DNA from: Phorcus lineatus
Taxonomy: Eukaryota > Mollusca > Gastropoda > Trochida > Trochidae
DNA length: 64,000 bases
Assembly: GCA_921293015.1 (NCBI GenBank)
Contig: OV121085.1
Span: forward strand, 22,457,911 to 22,521,910
Reading direction: 5' to 3'
The notes beneath the pieces were generated by a model. The model worked only from the letters and a program-made list of their open reading frames with translations, was not told where the DNA came from and searched no databases. Shown one piece after another: positions 16,590 through 26,502 of this stretch (its first letter is position 1; every line of letters begins with the position of its first letter). The translations under genes and the position numbers were made by a program.

Positions 16590-17100
16590 GTATTAACCAA
16601 AGGGAGGCAACTACCTTTGACATTCAAGGTCACACAATTAATGAACACTTTTCATTGAGTATAGCCAAAATAAATGTAATGGATAAAAGTGTTAATAGTA
16701 AAAATATAGCATTTTTGTTTCACCATGCTTAAATCGTGAACTTGCTGTGACCTTGACAGATGACAGATTGTCACCGAAACCTGTACAAAATTTGTACTTC
16801 TCCAAAGATTATCTATACCAAATTAGAGCTTCATAGCACAACTTTTCAAGTTATCGTGTTTACAAGGATTTGTTTAGTGATTTTATAACTCGTGACCTTT
16901 AAAGTGAATTATTCCCCAGAGGTGTAAACACTTTCACATGTTCATGAGTTCTGAAAAGCCTAATGGGTTAAAGTTATACCCAAATGAGATTTGCGTTGAA
17001 ACAACTCATATCTCATGACCTTGACCGTTGACCTTCAAGGTCACACAATCAATGAACACTTTTCCTTCAGTATAACAATAATGTATTGATTAAAAGTGTT
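16590..17100. repeat. Dispersed repeat with AAGGTCAC motifs, copies 2 and 3
   Basis: This segment shares ordered blocks with 13440-13735 (ttcaaggtcacacaat, gaacacttttcatt, gtgaccttgaca, caagttatcgtgtttacaag). A second partial unit lies at 16990-17100 with tgaccttcaaggtcacacaatcaatgaac spread over the line break. No coding content is seen. Confidence 0.6.
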
Positions 17101-17112
17101 CATAGTTAAAAT

Positions 17113-17510
17113 TTGAATTTTCAACATAATATCTTGAATTTTCAACATAACATCTCGAATTTTCAACATAACATCTTGAATTTTCAACATAATATCTTGA
17201 ATTTTCAACTAATTTTCTTGAATTTTCAACTTAGTTTCTTGAATTTTCAACATAACATCTTGAATTTTCAACATAACATCTTGAATTTTCAACATAATAT
17301 CTTGAATTTTCAACTAATTTTCTTGAATTTTCAACTTAGTTTCTTGAATTTTCAACATGGTATCTTGAAATTTCAACTTAGTTTCTTGAATTTTCAACAT
17401 AATATCTTGTATTTTTAACTTAGTATGTTGAATTTTCAACTTAGTTTCTTGAATTTTCAACATGGTATCTTGAAATTTCAACTTAGTGTCTTGAATTTTC
17501 AAGATAAATT
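17113..17510. repeat. 21-bp tandem array (TTGAATTTTCAACATAATATC)
   Basis: About 19 units of 21 bp, each centred on the near-palindrome TTGAATTTTCAA, with variable second halves (CATAATATC, CTTAGTTTC, CTAATTTTC, CATGGTATC). The unit length is divisible by three, so both strands stay open (NFQHNIL-type heptads on +, KIQETKL-type on -). This is best explained as a minisatellite. Confidence 0.92.
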
Positions 17511-18370
17511 TAAAAAATAGCGTGGCCCTAAAAAAAATCAGATGGCCCTAATATGCCACCGTACTAAAAGGCTTCCGTAGTTTGTATATGCGCGGTTCCT
17601 TCAAATATATTTGGCAAGCTTGAAGCATAAACATTTCGTTAAATCCTTTATGTACTTCACAAACATTTTCACTAACATTTATTTTCACTATGAATCATAT
17701 TTACATGTAGTTGTTCGTTCTTTTCTTTTTAAATTGTGATAATGACGATAGTAAAATCAAGGACGTGTATAGACCTATATATATCCGTAGTGAAATCAAT
17801 GATTACGGTCATTCAAATATTTTGTTTCAAACACAAAATGATTATTTGTAATTATTTGACCCTTGAGTTTTCTCAGTTTGTATGTTGGCCTTTTGACCTA
17901 AACTTTTAAAGTTATTTTTGAAGACAATATGTATGAGACATGTATATGTGAAACAATTAAGTAACTTCATGACTTGTGATTATGTGTAATCTTGTCATAC
18001 AGATATAGGTTCCTGTTGCTGTAGATGGAGATCTTGAGATTGATCACCGTTATTTCTAAATTGACTTAGTGTTTTGTAAGTGGCTATGTTGTCGGACATT
18101 AAATAAAAACACAACTTGTAAACATCGAGCTCCGAATTAAGATTTTCTGAGGAAACTTAACATCCTTGTTTATTCGAATTCTACACATAAAAGATTAAAA
18201 AAGGATATCATTCCGGCTACTGTCCTCATCCACTTGATCTCAGTGGCAGTAGCCGGACACCCTCAAATGCAGATAAATTGTTGGAATTTCACGCTAAACT
18301 ACAGAAAAGCTTATCAGTTGCTTCCAACATGCGGTTTCTGGTCGGAATACGTTTTCAGGGAGTTTTGAGA
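17511..18370. other. Intergenic, nothing recognised
   Basis: A/T-rich sequence without exon, terminus or array signals on either strand. Confidence 0.4.
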
Positions 18371-18785
18371 GATAATAATAATAATAATAATAATAATGAG
18401 TATTTATAAAGCGCTATATCCATACACAAGGTGCATGCTCAAAGCGCATATATATACATGTTAGAATAAAAGGTAATGGTATGAAATATTGGCATGAATA
18501 AAATCTAAGAGAAGAGTATGAATTATAGCATATCAATAAATATAGTACACAAAGTCAGATAATTCAGTCAGTAGGAAAATATCATAAAGTAATCTCTATG
18601 AATAAAGCTTGAAAAAAGATAAGTTTTGAATTTTGATTTAAAAACAGTCAATGAAGGTGATATCTTGATGACGTGAGGAAGTTGATTCCAAAGTCGAGGA
18701 GCAACATTACTGAATGAGTTCTGTCCACAACTGGTATGATTATAGTTTGGTATCTTGAGAAAATTCAAATTCTGTGATCAAATTT
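18371..18785 (-). mobile_element. CR1/L2-like LINE 3' end, copy 3
   Basis: An (AAT)n run at 18371-18397 precedes gagtatttataaagcgct and the shared 3' UTR. Further right, the minus strand encodes SCGQNSFSNVAPRLWNQLP and FKSKFKTYLF (frame 18768-18568). It is more complete at its 3' end than the copies at 843-1292 and 6511-6905. Microsatellite termination fits CR1/L2-type target-primed integration. The copy is 5'-truncated near 18785. Confidence 0.8.
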
Positions 18786-18980
18786 TTTTTGCAAATTCAC
18801 TGCCAGTCTACGTTTAAATGTTTATATTGAGGTTACGATGAGTGTTTGTTGCAGAATGAATAGGGATTTTAACGGTACCAAGGATTTAACTTGGTGATTA
18901 GAAACATAAACACCTGCACATTTCAAACGAACTTTTGGCTCTTTTGAGGGGAGAGAGGGATATTTTTTTTAACGATTAGG

Positions 18981-19560
18981 GACCGATTTTATGAGATGAG
19001 ATTTTAGTACATCACTTCGACCCTGAAAAAAAATAGCTTATAGGCCTTCTGTGGAAGCATGCCAATTCCCCATCCCCAAAAAGTTAAAGCAAGTTCCATC
19101 TGCTGGAAAGGTTGCGGCCTCGGTTTTACGAATAGTCAGGATATCATGACGTAAAATTACTTAGAGAAGGGCCAAACTATCAACGGGGCACATTATGCTA
19201 ATGAGTTGAGGCAATTGAGGGCACCCATAAAGGCCAAGCGGCGAGGGAAGCTCAGTGCAGGACAATGTTCCCATCCACACAACACATGTTGCTTTCACTG
19301 CCGCGACCGAACGTGCCTTTGAAATTCTTCCCCATCCATCCTACTCGCCAGATTTGGCACGATATGACTTATTCCTTTTTCCCGATCTGAAGAACAATTT
19401 ACGATGACTTGTTTTCGCTGATAACAACAGTCTGATTGCTGCTGGCGAGACAAAGGATGCCAAGTTCTACAAGAATGACAAAAAGAAGCTCGAACATTGG
19501 GATTCAGTGCCCTATCCACAAATGGACTTGTGAAGGACTTACACTTACATAAGATTCATT
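18981..19560 (+). pseudogene. Mariner (DD34D) transposase pseudogene
   Basis: Reading frames on + recover the mariner order: a decayed first-aspartate block with VHHFDPE (about 18985-19030), SPSPKKLK, AGKVAASV, QTINGAHYANELRQL, IKAKRRGKLSAG, then QDNVPIHTTHVAF and SPDLARYDLFLFPDL. Counting from the D of QDN to the D of RYD gives 34 residues between, the DD34D signature. There are in-frame stops near the first motif, after DLKNNLR, and after the ARITIS-like segment. A short deletion with a frame change lies between GKLSAG and QDN. No complete terminal inverted repeats were identified, and it is inactive. Confidence 0.85.
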
Positions 19561-20100
19561 TTTAAGTTTGAAACGAATTATCGGCGAAAACTTTTGTTGC
19601 TTACGGTCCCGTAGTTAATTTCATCATTTAGCAAAGACTGTCTTATTCCAAACAAGGGCACGTGACTGTGCGCGAATCTCGTTTCGCGTGAGTGTATATT
19701 GTTGTATTATTTCGGGGAGAAACCCCGCAACACTATAGTGGCTATGCATTGTTGTGAAACCTGGGAGCATCGGCTAGTACTGCGCTAATATTCCGTGTAG
19801 CATTGCATGTTACTAATGTAGAACAGTTCTCTACTGTAGACAAATTTGTTGTCCTAATAGGCGCACACTGGAAAAACACTCTTCGCAATTGCTTGACAGT
19901 TGATTTTATATTTTAGTTTGAACAACATTTCTGTTACAGACATGAACTTGGGCTCGTTTTGATAATTATTACCCTGAACAATATTATTATATTTAATTAA
20001 TTACATTGCTTTTTCAAGATGTTTCCATTTTTTTTTGCACCCCTACCATGCGATTTGCACTCCTGAGTAGGTATAAATGGGGGTTCCGGACCAACGGAGA
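19561..20100. other. Intergenic, nothing recognised
   Basis: No coding or repeat signal recognised beyond the downstream flank of the mariner remnant. Confidence 0.35.
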
Positions 20101-20104
20101 CCAA

Positions 20105-20201
20105 AACGTATTTTTTCATTACCCATAACACAAAAACTACCTTGTCATTGTCAGAGAAAAACTGCAAAGTTTTTGTGTTATGTGTAATGACGAAAATACG
20201 T
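20105..20201. repeat. Short hairpin: 34-bp inverted repeat
   Basis: The left arm 20105-20138 (aacgtattttttcattaccc then ataacacaaaaact) is the inverse of the right arm 20168-20201 (agtttttgtgttatg then tgtaatgacgaaaatacgt) with few mismatches around a loop of about 29 bp. It could be a small foldback MITE or the stem of a transcript. A 76-codon minus frame (20227-19997) overlaps but has no family motif. Confidence 0.75.
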
Positions 20202-20203
20202 GA

Positions 20204-20779
20204 GGTTCCCCCAGTCTGGTTGCTCATTCAAAATCCCTACCACGGGGTTTGATAGAATGAATCATTTTAAAATCAAAATCAAAACTGTACAAATGACTAT
20301 TGAAGGAGTTCCAAATAACGTTACAGTCAATATATGGGTTAACATAATATATGTGATGAAACTAAGAAATGTGATGAAAGATTTATGTCTGACTAATATG
20401 AGTATAAGTATGTTTTAACTGACAAGGACGCTTTTGGAACGATCACAGAATAACGGATAATAACCAATTTCACGGCTCTGGAAGGAGAATTGTAAATGGT
20501 AGTGAATCTGTTGAATTAATAGTGTTTTTAAGAATTATGGTGAGGGAATGTAGTAGGTACTAATGGGGAATTTTAGATCAACGGTAATTGAAGCTTTATA
20601 TTCAATATACATTTGGGTGTTTCATAATAGAAATCATATAATGATATTCAGTTATTTGGTATATTTCTCACGAAGGCTGCTATATTTATATAAAGTATTG
20701 AGTTAGATGTCTTAATCTGTTACAGACAAGCTTTTGATATGTGAAAATTAAAAAAAGGAATTCAAAGACATTTGTTATT
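20204..20779. other. Intergenic, nothing recognised
   Basis: A/T-rich. The 72-codon + frame at 20200-20418 has no family motif. Confidence 0.35.
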
Positions 20780-21400
20780 AACTTATTGCCACTGATGATA
20801 AATCAATTGTTTGTAAAGGAAGAGTTTCTTTAAAATAAATCAATTGTTTATAAATGAAGAGTTTATTTGAAACTGTGGGTAAATTAAATGTTTGTAAATG
20901 AAGATTTTCTTTGAAAGATAAATCAATTGTTTGTAAATGAAGATTTTCTTTGAAAGACAAATCAATTGTTTGTAAATGAAGAGTTTCTTTGAAAGTGAGG
21001 GTAAATCAATTGTTTGTAATGAAGGATAAATCAATTGTTTGTAAAAAAAAGACTTTCTTTCAAAGTGAGGGTAAATCAATTGTTTATAATGAAGAGTTTC
21101 TTTGAAATTAAGAGTAAATCAAATGTTTGTTAATGAGGAGTTTCTTTGAAAGATAAATCAATTGTTTGTAAATGAAGAGTTTCTTTGAAACTTTGGGTAA
21201 ATCGATTGCATGTAAAAGAAGAGTTTCTTTGAAAAATAAATCAATTGTTTGTAAACGAAGAGTTTTCTTTGAAACTGTGGGTAAATCAATTGTTTGTAAA
21301 TGAAGAGCTTCTTTGAAAGATAAATCAATTGTTTGTATGTTAAGAGTTTCTTTGAAAGTGTTGGTACATTAATTGTTTAAGAAGAGTTTCTTTGAAAGTG
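20780..21400. repeat. Degenerate tandem array, about 39-bp unit
   Basis: About 15 units contain AAATCAATTGTTTGTAAATG followed by AAGAGTTTCTTTGAAAG, with spacers gataaatc, tgagggt or ctgtgggt. Units vary in length (about 37-46 bp), so the array is older or less homogenised than the 13-bp and 24-bp arrays. Minus-strand frames (FIYKQLIY-type) are by-products. Confidence 0.9.
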
Positions 21401-21464
21401 AAGATAAATAAAAAATTTGTCAATGAAGATAGAATTTCATTTAAGTTGTGGGACCTCAATGTCA

Positions 21465-21498
21465 TAGTCCACCGGCTACTAGGGGTCCCCATGCACAC

Positions 21499-21530
<32 letters not shown>

Positions 21531-24500
21531 TATGGCAGAACGAAACTAACTTTTTTGAAATCCTTGACATGTCTATCATGAGTGGTAACAGTGTATAAAC
21601 TGAGACGAAATGTGTCACTTATTCTCTGAAGCGTCACACCGAAAGATGGGTGTCCCCATATCTTTGGTTCTAATTATCATAGATCCATAATCTTGGTATC
21701 TAAATGTATGTTAAGAAGGTCACTGAATCCATTGACAGACATTTCAGATAGCTACCATGAGTCATTTGTACGAAATTTTAGGATTCCGTTACAAAAACAT
21801 CTCATTCATGACTTCGATCGGTAACATTTCTGTTTCCTCATCTCTACAGTTAGTGTATATAATTTTATTTTACATTATTTGCACTAAAAGGAGAATTATG
21901 AGTAACTATTTTGTGTACTTATGTGTACTTACGACACACAAATTAAGTGTCCAAAAGCAAACCAAAGGACCTACCGTTATTCTACTATCATTGAAATACA
22001 CCAAATCAGCCTTGGAAAAAAACTATTTTCTCTTCTCTACAGTTAATGTATATCATTTTATTTTACATAATTTGCACTAAGAGGAGAATTATGAGTACTT
22101 GCAACTCTTTTGTGTACTTATGTGTACTTATAACGCACAAATTAAGTGTCCAAAAGCAAACCAAAGGACCTACCGTTATTCTACTAGATCATTGAAATAC
22201 ACCAACTCAACCTTTAAAAAACCTCACAATTTTGTATTTTGAATGTGTTGTTTTACTTCTAAATCATTGGGGATTTAAAGGGATAGATTTAAAGAGTACA
22301 AAGAAGATTCCACATATGTACTAATTCCGTCTTTACACACATCACAGTCATGTAGTAAAGGAGTACATTCTTGCAAGTTATTCATTTTCAATCTCCATAT
22401 GACTGTTTGATTCAGCTGCCTTTTGGACATCACCAATTTATCAAAATCATAGTTTTAAGAGAAAGCATCATCATCAATAACATCACCATTCACCACACAC
22501 CACAACAACCATCATAAGCATTCTCAAAGCTGTCACGTTGCGGGGCCTTGATGTCGACCAACTCTCTAGGAAGAGCGCAATGTCTCTAGCTTCCCATCCA
22601 CAAGTGTCAAACTATGACTCTTATTGGCAACAGGAACAACAGGCATTGGAACATGAGATGTCTTTCTTAGAGCCACTTGTTAATTGAAATGCATTGTATG
22701 ATACTCTAGGCTTTTGATGGTATCATTATAGTGTCCATGTTACATTGTTTGACTCATCTTCACAGCGATAGTCATTCAGTTGCAGACAGCAAACTTTATC
22801 AACATTATTTGTATGCCAGGTCCACCATAGAAAACAAAAATGAAATCCTAATAGGGCTTACATAAGTGATATATATAAGGAAGACAAAATTTTCTGCTTA
22901 ACAACTTTATTTTAAATTTCACGTTCCTGAGTACATTATTACTCCATCAGGTGGGTTGTACGATATATGAATTTTTGTACATATAACCATAACAAGTAAA
23001 CATTAAACAACAGTGAGGAAACATAATTAGCGAGATTAATCATATGAGAATGTAATACAATATAGATTTCCAGTAAATGCAAATATGAAGACACTTAGCT
23101 CAACAAACAAATCTGATGGCACAACCTAAGAGCCACCTGATCTGACAAGAAAAACTTTGAAACTAGCAAGTAAAAAACACCTTGCAATGAGCCTAATGCT
23201 ATATGAGTCCAGTTTCAAGAAGGATAAGGATGCCTGAGAAACAGCTTCCATCCATCTACTTGCTACGCATCCTTATATATACACATTCCATTTGGAATGT
23301 TCCTATGACTATGATATGGTTTTTGTATCTATCATTGTTATGCCATGTGATAGGACACGCCTTCAATGAAACTCCCAGATCAAATGTGGTGATACTGAAT
23401 GTTTGTTGCACCTCTACTCAGCTTTCAGCACACCTTAGGCATTCCCATAAAGTTCTCTATTGAAAGTTACCATAAGATGTCAAACTGTTTGTGTTGTTTC
23501 TAGACTTGGTAAGGAAAGCTACATTACTATAAAGCACATATTGTGTTGATTTGCTGAAAGAAGCACAACTTAACCCCATGGATACATCATATATCTGTGA
23601 TAGTAACGTTAGGCCTTTGGCGGATTGTCATGTAACCACTGCAGTTCTGTTGTCTAGAGACGCAGACACATTTTGTTTGATATATCTTTTGATGAAATTA
23701 CAGCATTGAGTTGCTCATTCCTACGGAGTCTCTCTCAACAGAATGTGTTTTGACAACTTCCACTTACTATAACTTACAGCAAAGAAGATGTCTTGTCATA
23801 ATGATAGCCTCACACCAGTCTCTATTTTGTTTGCCATCAATAGAAAGAGGTTTTGCTTCAAAACTACTAGAATTCTACATGATAATACGCCAAAAACCCA
23901 AACTATTTATGACACATACATTATGTATCAAGGAAGTTAGGCTGTGCTTCTTGAAGCTAGCCTGAAGCAAATGTACACAACAAACTTTCAGTATCACCAC
24001 ATTTGATCTGGGAGTTTCAATGAAGTCCTATCCTATCACATGGAATAACAATGATAGATACAAATGCCTGTTGTTCCTGTTGCTAATGAGAGTCATAGTT
24101 TGACACTTGTGGATGGGAAGCTAGAGACATTGCGCTCTTCCTAGAGAGTTGGTCGACATCAAGGCCCCGCAACGTGACAGCTTTGAGAATACTTATGATG
24201 GTTGTTGTGGTGTGTGGTGAATGGTGATGTTATTGATGATGATGCTTTCTCTTAAAACTATGATTTTGATAAATTGGTGATGTCCAAAAGCTGAATCAAA
24301 CAGTCATATGGAGATTGAAAATGAATAACTTGCAAGAATGTACTCCTTTACTACATGACTGTGATGTGTGTAAAGACGGAATTAGTACATATGTGGAATC
24401 TTCTTTGTACTCTTTAAATCTATCCCTTTAAATCCCCAATGATTTGGAAGTAAAACAACACATTCAAAATACAAAATTGTGAGGTTTTTTAAAGGTTGAG

Positions 24501-25255
24501 TTGGTGTATTTCAATGATCGTAGAATAACGGTAGGTCCTTTGGTTTGCTTTTGGACACTTAATTTGTGCGTTATAAGTACACATAAGTACACAAAAGAGT
24601 TGCAAGTACTCATAATTCTCCTCTTAGTGCAAATAATGTAAAATAAAATTATATGCATTAACTGTAGAGAAGAGAAAATAGTTTTTTTTCCAAGGCTGAT
24701 TTGGTGTATTTCAATGATAGTAGATTAAGGGTAGGTCCTTTGGTTTGCTTTTGGACACTTAATTTGTGTGTCGTAAATACACATAAGTACACAAAAGAGT
24801 TGCAAGTACTCATAATTCTCCTCTTAGTGCAAATAATGTAAAATAAAATGATATACATTAACTGTAGAGAAGAGAAAATAGTTTTTTCCAAGGCTGATTT
24901 GGTGTATTTCAATGATAGTAGAATAACGGTAGGTCCTTTGGTTTGCCTTTGGACACTTAATTTGTGTGTCGTAAGTACACATAAGTACACAAAATAGTTG
25001 CAAGTCTGTCAATGGATTCAGTGACTTTCTAAACATACATTTAGATACCAAGATTATGGTTCTATGATAATTAGAACCAAAGATATGGGGACATCCATCT
25101 TTCGGTGTGACGCTTCAGAGAATAAGTGGCTGAGGGGGGTGACCATGGAAATATGTAAAAATGACACATTTCGTGCCAGTTTATACACTGTTACCACTCA
25201 GATTTGCATAATAGACATGTCAAGGATTTCAAAAAAGTTAGTTTCGTTCTGCCAT

Positions 25256-25286
<31 letters not shown>

Positions 25287-25326
25287 GCATGGGGGCCCCT
25301 AGGGGCCCCTAGTGGCCGGTGGACTA
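21465..25326. mobile_element. Large imperfect palindromic (foldback-type) element, 3.9 kb
   Basis: The left arm from 21465 (TAGTCCACCGGCTACTAGGGG) is the inverse of the right end at 25326 (CCCCTAGTGGCCGGTGGACTA). Both tips have TCA outside (21462-21464 and 25327-25329), a possible 3-bp target duplication. A 31-C run (21500-21530) mirrors a 30-G run (25256-25285). Inverse matches continue inwards, including a run near 22540-22655 matched at about 24060-24180, and 23323-23412 matched at about 23970-24062. The spacer is about 550 bp. The left arm has about 670 bp (22656-23322) absent from the right. A block of about 190-210 bp occurs twice in the left arm and three times in the right. No transposase is visible, so it would be non-autonomous. 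Confidence 0.85.
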
Positions 25327-25329
25327 TCA

Positions 25330-26382
25330 GACCTCTATAATAAAAGTCCTTGTTTAAACTGAATCATTAACTCGTTTAATAAAAAATAGTGTTAAATGGA
25401 GAGTCGTTTAGTATCCTCTATAAATGTTATGTTTGCGAATTTATTTTATCGCGGGGCCAGGCACACTGAATTAGACATAGAATTGATCAGAGGTATACGA
25501 TGATTCTCCCCCACCCTGTGATATGGATCACTCAAATATTATATTTTACAAATATGAGCCATTCGAGGAGACAGTTTCACTTAGCACGGTCATGAAAAGC
25601 ATTATAGGAAATTATTTCCGAATTCGACTATAAGCGCAGTGTGAATCTCAAGTCACTCGTCTAAAACTTTATTTTCTGTTAAAATAACGAACATGTCGAG
25701 TACAGGAGCTGCTACTCCGCCTGTGTATTTCACCTCTCAATCGAACTCGACCTGGTCAGTATCTAGGTCAACCCTAGATTCTGTCTCGCGCGTTTTGATA
25801 ATGAAACGTCGCAGTAAAAGTGTTATATAAAAATATGTTGTTGTAATGTTCTTAATACAGACTGCCACTTGTTCACATGGTGCCTCGAACAGAACGTATT
25901 GCTTATAGAGTAATGCGAAATTTTGGGTACACGTGATCATACCTTTTCATTGCTGAATACGCAACTAGAGCTGCTGTTACGCTGCTCACAGTGTATTCGA
26001 GTTGCCAATCGAAGGCAACCCTGCGTGTAACTGGGGCAGTGAGAATGCAAGTGGAGGTGTGATCCAATGTCAGTGTACTATGGAAGTGAAACTAGCGCTG
26101 ACCTCAGTGTTTCCACGTTAAAAACGTTTCAGGATTCTGTTTCTCATTCCTCGATGATAACATGTAAGAAACTACACTGCAACAGCCATTCTCGATCTGG
26201 ACATGTACGCCTGTGCGTGAGACCAAAAGTAGATCTTGGCCTATGTGGGGCGGTCGTGTCGCCACGCGATCCAACATGTCTACCTTCTCCGGGTTAGCGA
26301 GGCTCTGAGCGGTCCGAGTTTCCGCTCCAACAAACTGTGTATCCTACCCCTGAGCCTGCCAGATACCCCAGGGCGTGGGGAG
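25330..26382 (+). promoter_or_regulatory. Upstream region and probable 5' UTR of the zinc-finger gene
   Basis: No TE signal is recognised. The stretch 26220-26440 is more G/C-rich than its surroundings. In the reading frame of the first coding exon a stop (TAG at 26230-26232) lies upstream of the ATG at 26383, so that ATG is the first in frame. I cannot place a transcription start. A 45-codon frame at 25693 has no family motif. Confidence 0.4.
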
Positions 26383-26502
26383 ATGTCAGGAGGTGGGGGG
26401 CGGTGCTCCCGCTCCACTCAGACAGATCAAGCCAAAAGCAAAGTGATAAATGTCTCTCTCTTCATATTAAAGAGTGGGGACTTCGATGACTTGGACTTTA
26501 AG
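26383..26502 (+). CDS. Zinc-finger gene, exon 1 (40 codons)
   Basis: The frame opens at ATG 26383 after an in-frame stop at 26230 and closes at a GTAATT donor in phase 0. Exon 2 also begins in phase 0, and the joined peptide is continuous in composition. The assignment rests on phase and position, as no homologue was consulted. Confidence 0.65.

Noticed and set aside
20840-21079. Minus-strand FIYKQLIY-rich frames
   Set aside because: By-product of the 39-bp array, whose units shift frame repeatedly.
25693-25830. 45-codon frame starting ATGTCGAGTACAGG
   Set aside because: Short, with no family motif. No donor joins it convincingly to the zinc-finger exons.
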